From the NCBI RefSeq assembly GCF_030450125.1, contig NZ_CP123923.1, positions 2,852,001 to 2,916,000 on the forward strand: a DNA stretch of 64,000 nt, written 5' to 3'. This stretch comes from Streptomyces sp. WP-1. GTDB lineage: Bacteria; Actinomycetota; Actinomycetes; Streptomycetales; Streptomycetaceae. Under the pieces are notes generated by a model that did not search any database, was not told the origin of the DNA, and worked only from the letters and a program-made list of their open reading frames with translations. Of this stretch, positions 62,014 to 64,000 are shown in pieces (within the stretch, counting starts at the first letter, position 1; each line of letters starts with the position of its first letter). The translations under genes and the position numbers were made by a program.

Positions 62014-62241
62014 TCAGTGCAGCCGGGGCACGAGCAGGTAGATGCCGTAGCCCACCACCACGGCGCAGGCCAGGAAGCACAGTCCCGCCTGGGCGCGGGC
62101 CAGGGCGGTGGCGGGGCCGGTGCGGCGGTCGGCGGCGCGGGAGAGGCCGAGGACGCCGAGGGTGAAGACGACGACCACGGCGACGGTGGCGCCGAGGCTG
62201 ACCGCGGCGACCCGGGCGAGGGCGGACCAGTCGATGTGCAT
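62014..62241 (-). CDS. Small two-helix membrane protein next to PiT transporter
   Basis: 75 residues with membrane segments at about 8-33 and 52-71, and a charged loop between. It lies 16 bp after the phosphate transporter stop on the same strand, so probably cotranscribed. Unknown function; it could be a partner of the transporter. Confidence 0.7.
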   Translation of the reverse strand: MHIDWSALARVAAVSLGATVAVVVVFTLGVLGLSRAADRRTGPATALARAQAGLCFLACAVVVGYGIYLLVPRLH

Positions 62242-62257
62242 GGCGGACTCCCGGGTT

Positions 62258-63412
62258 TCAGACGGCCGAGCCGATGTCGGTGGGGGTCTGGGAGCGGAGG
62301 GTGACCTCGTGGTGGTCGTTGACGTTGTCGGCGTGCACCGGGTTGCGGCGGGAGAGGACGACGACGCCGAGGGCGAGCGCCATCGCCACCAGGGCGACGA
62401 CGACGGTGCCGATGGTGCCGCCGTGCTTGACCACGCTCGCCGCGAGGCCGCCGACCAGCGCGGCGAACGGCAGGGTGATCAGCCAGGCCAGCGCCATCCG
62501 CCCGGCCACGCCCCAGCGGACCTCCGCGAGCCGGCGGCCGAGGCCCGCGCCGAGGATGCTGCCGGAGGCGACCTGGGTGGTGGACAGGGCGAAGCCGAGG
62601 TGGGCGGAGGTGAGGATCACCGCGGTGGAGGCCGTCTCGGCGGCGAAGCCCTGCGGTGACTGGATCTCCGTCAGGCCCTTGCCCATGGTGCGGATGATCC
62701 GCCAGCCGCCCAGATAGGTGCCGAGGCCGATCGCGAGGCCCGCGGAGCCGATCACCCAGACCGGCGGCCCCGCGTCATGGCCGAGCGCGCCCGCGGAGAT
62801 CAGGGTCAGCGTGATCACGCCCATGGTCTTCTGCGCGTCGTTGGTGCCGTGCGCGAGGGAGACCAGGGAGGCGGAGGCGATCTGGCCGAGCCGGAAACCC
62901 TTGGTCACCCGGTCCTGGCGGGCGCGGGCGGAGAGCAGATAGGCGAGGTAGGTGGCGGCGCAGGCGGCCGCGCCGGCCACCAGCGGGGAGGCGACGGCGG
63001 GCAGCAGCACCTTGTCGAGCACCTGGTCGAAGTGCACGCCCTTGGACCCCGCGCCGACCCAGACCGCGCCGATCAGCCCCCCGAACAGGGCGTGCGAGGA
63101 ACTGGAGGGCAGTCCGGCCAGCCAGGTCGCCAGGTTCCACAGGATCGCCCCGACCAGCCCGGCGAAGATCATCGCGGGGGTGACCAGGGCGTCGTCCACG
63201 ATGCCCCCGGAGATCGTCCGGGCCACCTCGGTGGACAGGAACGCGCCCGCGATATTGAGGACACCGCTGATCAGGACCGCGATTCTGGGCCGGAGCGCGC
63301 CGGTGGCGATCGAGGTGGCCATCGCGTTCGCGGTGTCATGGAACCCGTTCGTGAAGTCGAAGGCCAGCGCCGTCACGATGACGACCGCCACGAGCAACGT
63401 GATGTGGTCCAT
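62258..63412 (-). CDS. pit: PiT-family low-affinity inorganic phosphate transporter
   Basis: 384 residues, about ten membrane segments. The duplicated family signatures are GFHDTANAMATSIATGAL near the start and SLAHGTNDAQKTMGVI in the middle, each with the phosphate-binding N/D residues. GLPSSSSHALFGGLIG is also diagnostic. Symports phosphate (as metal-phosphate) with protons. ATG 63412 was chosen; a TTG at 63424 is possible. No PhoU-like gene sits upstream in the window. Confidence 0.93.
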   Translation of the reverse strand: MDHITLLVAVVIVTALAFDFTNGFHDTANAMATSIATGALRPRIAVLISGVLNIAGAFLSTEVARTISGGIVDDALVTPAMIFAGLVGAILWNLATWLAGLPSSSSHALFGGLIGAVWVGAGSKGVHFDQVLDKVLLPAVASPLVAGAAACAATYLAYLLSARARQDRVTKGFRLGQIASASLVSLAHGTNDAQKTMGVITLTLISAGALGHDAGPPVWVIGSAGLAIGLGTYLGGWRIIRTMGKGLTEIQSPQGFAAETASTAVILTSAHLGFALSTTQVASGSILGAGLGRRLAEVRWGVAGRMALAWLITLPFAALVGGLAASVVKHGGTIGTVVVALVAMALALGVVVLSRRNPVHADNVNDHHEVTLRSQTPTDIGSAV

Positions 63413-63555
63413 GTCTCCAGCCAACCAAGACCCGGCCGATTCCGCGCGAACTGGGAGCGAAGGCCCGGGAATGCTCAGGAGGAGACGGGGTGCAAAGGCC
63501 GCGGCGGGCCGGTGGTCCGGGCCCGGTGCCGGTGGGCTGTGCCAAGCTGGTGGGC

Positions 63556-63954
63556 GTGAGTCTGGAGGATCTGCGGCGGCTGCGGCGGGTACGGGACCGG
63601 ATGGACCGTGAGTACGCCGAGCCGCTCGACATGAGCGAGCTGGCGCGCGGCGCCCTGATGTCCCCGGGCCATTTCCAGCGCAGCTTCCGCAAGGCGTTCG
63701 GGGAGACGCCGTACAGCTATCTCATGACCCGCCGCATCGAGCGGGCCAAGGCGCTGCTGCGCCGGGGCGACCTCACGGTGACCGAGGTGTGCCTGGCCGT
63801 GGGGTGCACGTCGCTGGGGTCCTTCAGCTCCCGTTTCACCGAGCTGGTCGGCCGGACCCCGAGCGCCTACCGCGCCGCCTCCCACGAGCCGGCCGCGGTG
63901 ATCCCCTCCTGCGTGGCCCGCACCTTCACCCGGCCCCGCCGCCACCCCTGCTGA
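63556..63954 (+). CDS. Small AraC-type regulator
   Basis: 132 residues from GTG 63556 (an earlier frame start at 63490 lacks support). Only the DNA-binding part is present: two helix-turn-helices, LDMSELARGALMSPGHFQRSFRKAFGETPYSYLMTRRIERAKALL and LTVTEVCLAVGCTSLGSFSSRFTELVGRTPSAYR. Stand-alone AraC domains of this size often pair with a downstream glyoxalase/VOC gene, which would fall outside the window. Confidence 0.88.
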   Translation: MSLEDLRRLRRVRDRMDREYAEPLDMSELARGALMSPGHFQRSFRKAFGETPYSYLMTRRIERAKALLRRGDLTVTEVCLAVGCTSLGSFSSRFTELVGRTPSAYRAASHEPAAVIPSCVARTFTRPRRHPC

Positions 63955-64000
63955 TCTTCCCCGGCGCTTTCCCCGGGGCCGCGCGCGCCCGCGTCCCGAC

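Overview
The window is chromosomal DNA from a Streptomyces-type actinomycete. The third codon positions are very GC-rich. Several starts look leaderless, with a TANNNT box 6-8 nt before the ATG/GTG. Lineage markers are present: a four-gene conservon (CvnA-D), nickel superoxide dismutase with its SodX protease, a lon gene preceded by an HspR-type HAIR operator, and the fused actinobacterial 2-oxoglutarate decarboxylase/dehydrogenase. From memory, the backbone order (lon, two-component system, kgd/sucA, malic enzyme, amino-acid ABC transporter, sodX/sodN) follows the S. coelicolor chromosome; an alignment would be needed to confirm this.

Layout. 1-4.5 kb: the end of a possible sensor kinase, a RodA/FtsW-PBP pair for peptidoglycan synthesis, a DUF3291 protein and a Pro/Gln-rich membrane protein. 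4.6-10.4 kb: two divergent ferritin-fold diiron proteins, a secreted protein with an internal duplication, HutD, a TetR regulator and an NlpC/P60 endopeptidase. 10.4-12.8 kb: two decayed IS5-family transposases flanking an intact DUF7919 gene. 12.8-18.6 kb: a translationally coupled conservon followed by a flavin monooxygenase. 19-27.6 kb: PP2C-like phosphatase, MarR, GH25 lysozyme, Lon under a HAIR operator, rhomboid-like protein, spermidine-synthase-like protein and a two-component system. 27.9-41.4 kb: Kgd, DUF6104, a DUF4097/PadR pair behind a palindromic operator, quinone oxidoreductase, malic enzyme, a polar amino-acid ABC transporter, a methyltransferase and a CGNR regulator. 41.3-42.3 kb: sodX and sodN.

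42.29-55.22 kb appears to be a decayed integrative element of about 12.9 kb inserted in the 3' end of sodN. The last 19 bases of sodN recur (17/19) at 55205-55223, just before what looks like the original sodN terminator. A truncated tyrosine recombinase begins 8 bp inside the left copy, and a frameshifted mobilisation-like remnant lies beside it. The cargo is (a) a five-gene minus-strand operon (P-loop kinase plus four glycosyltransferase-like proteins), divergent from an XRE regulator-peptide deformylase-NUDIX operon; and (b) a tightly coupled four-gene plus-strand operon. The operon in (b) is built round a 951-residue protein with a long disordered N-terminus and an eroded P-loop, followed by a coiled-coil protein. 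Cargo (b) is the best candidate here for an undescribed conflict or signalling system.

55.3-64 kb returns to backbone: ASCH protein, FUSC transporter with a divergent MarR, a second MarR divergent from a cytochrome P450, a third MarR behind a perfect 40-bp palindrome with an isochorismatase-like protein, a PiT phosphate transporter with a small membrane partner, and an AraC-type regulator. Regulator-plus-palindrome arrangements are unusually clear in this stretch.
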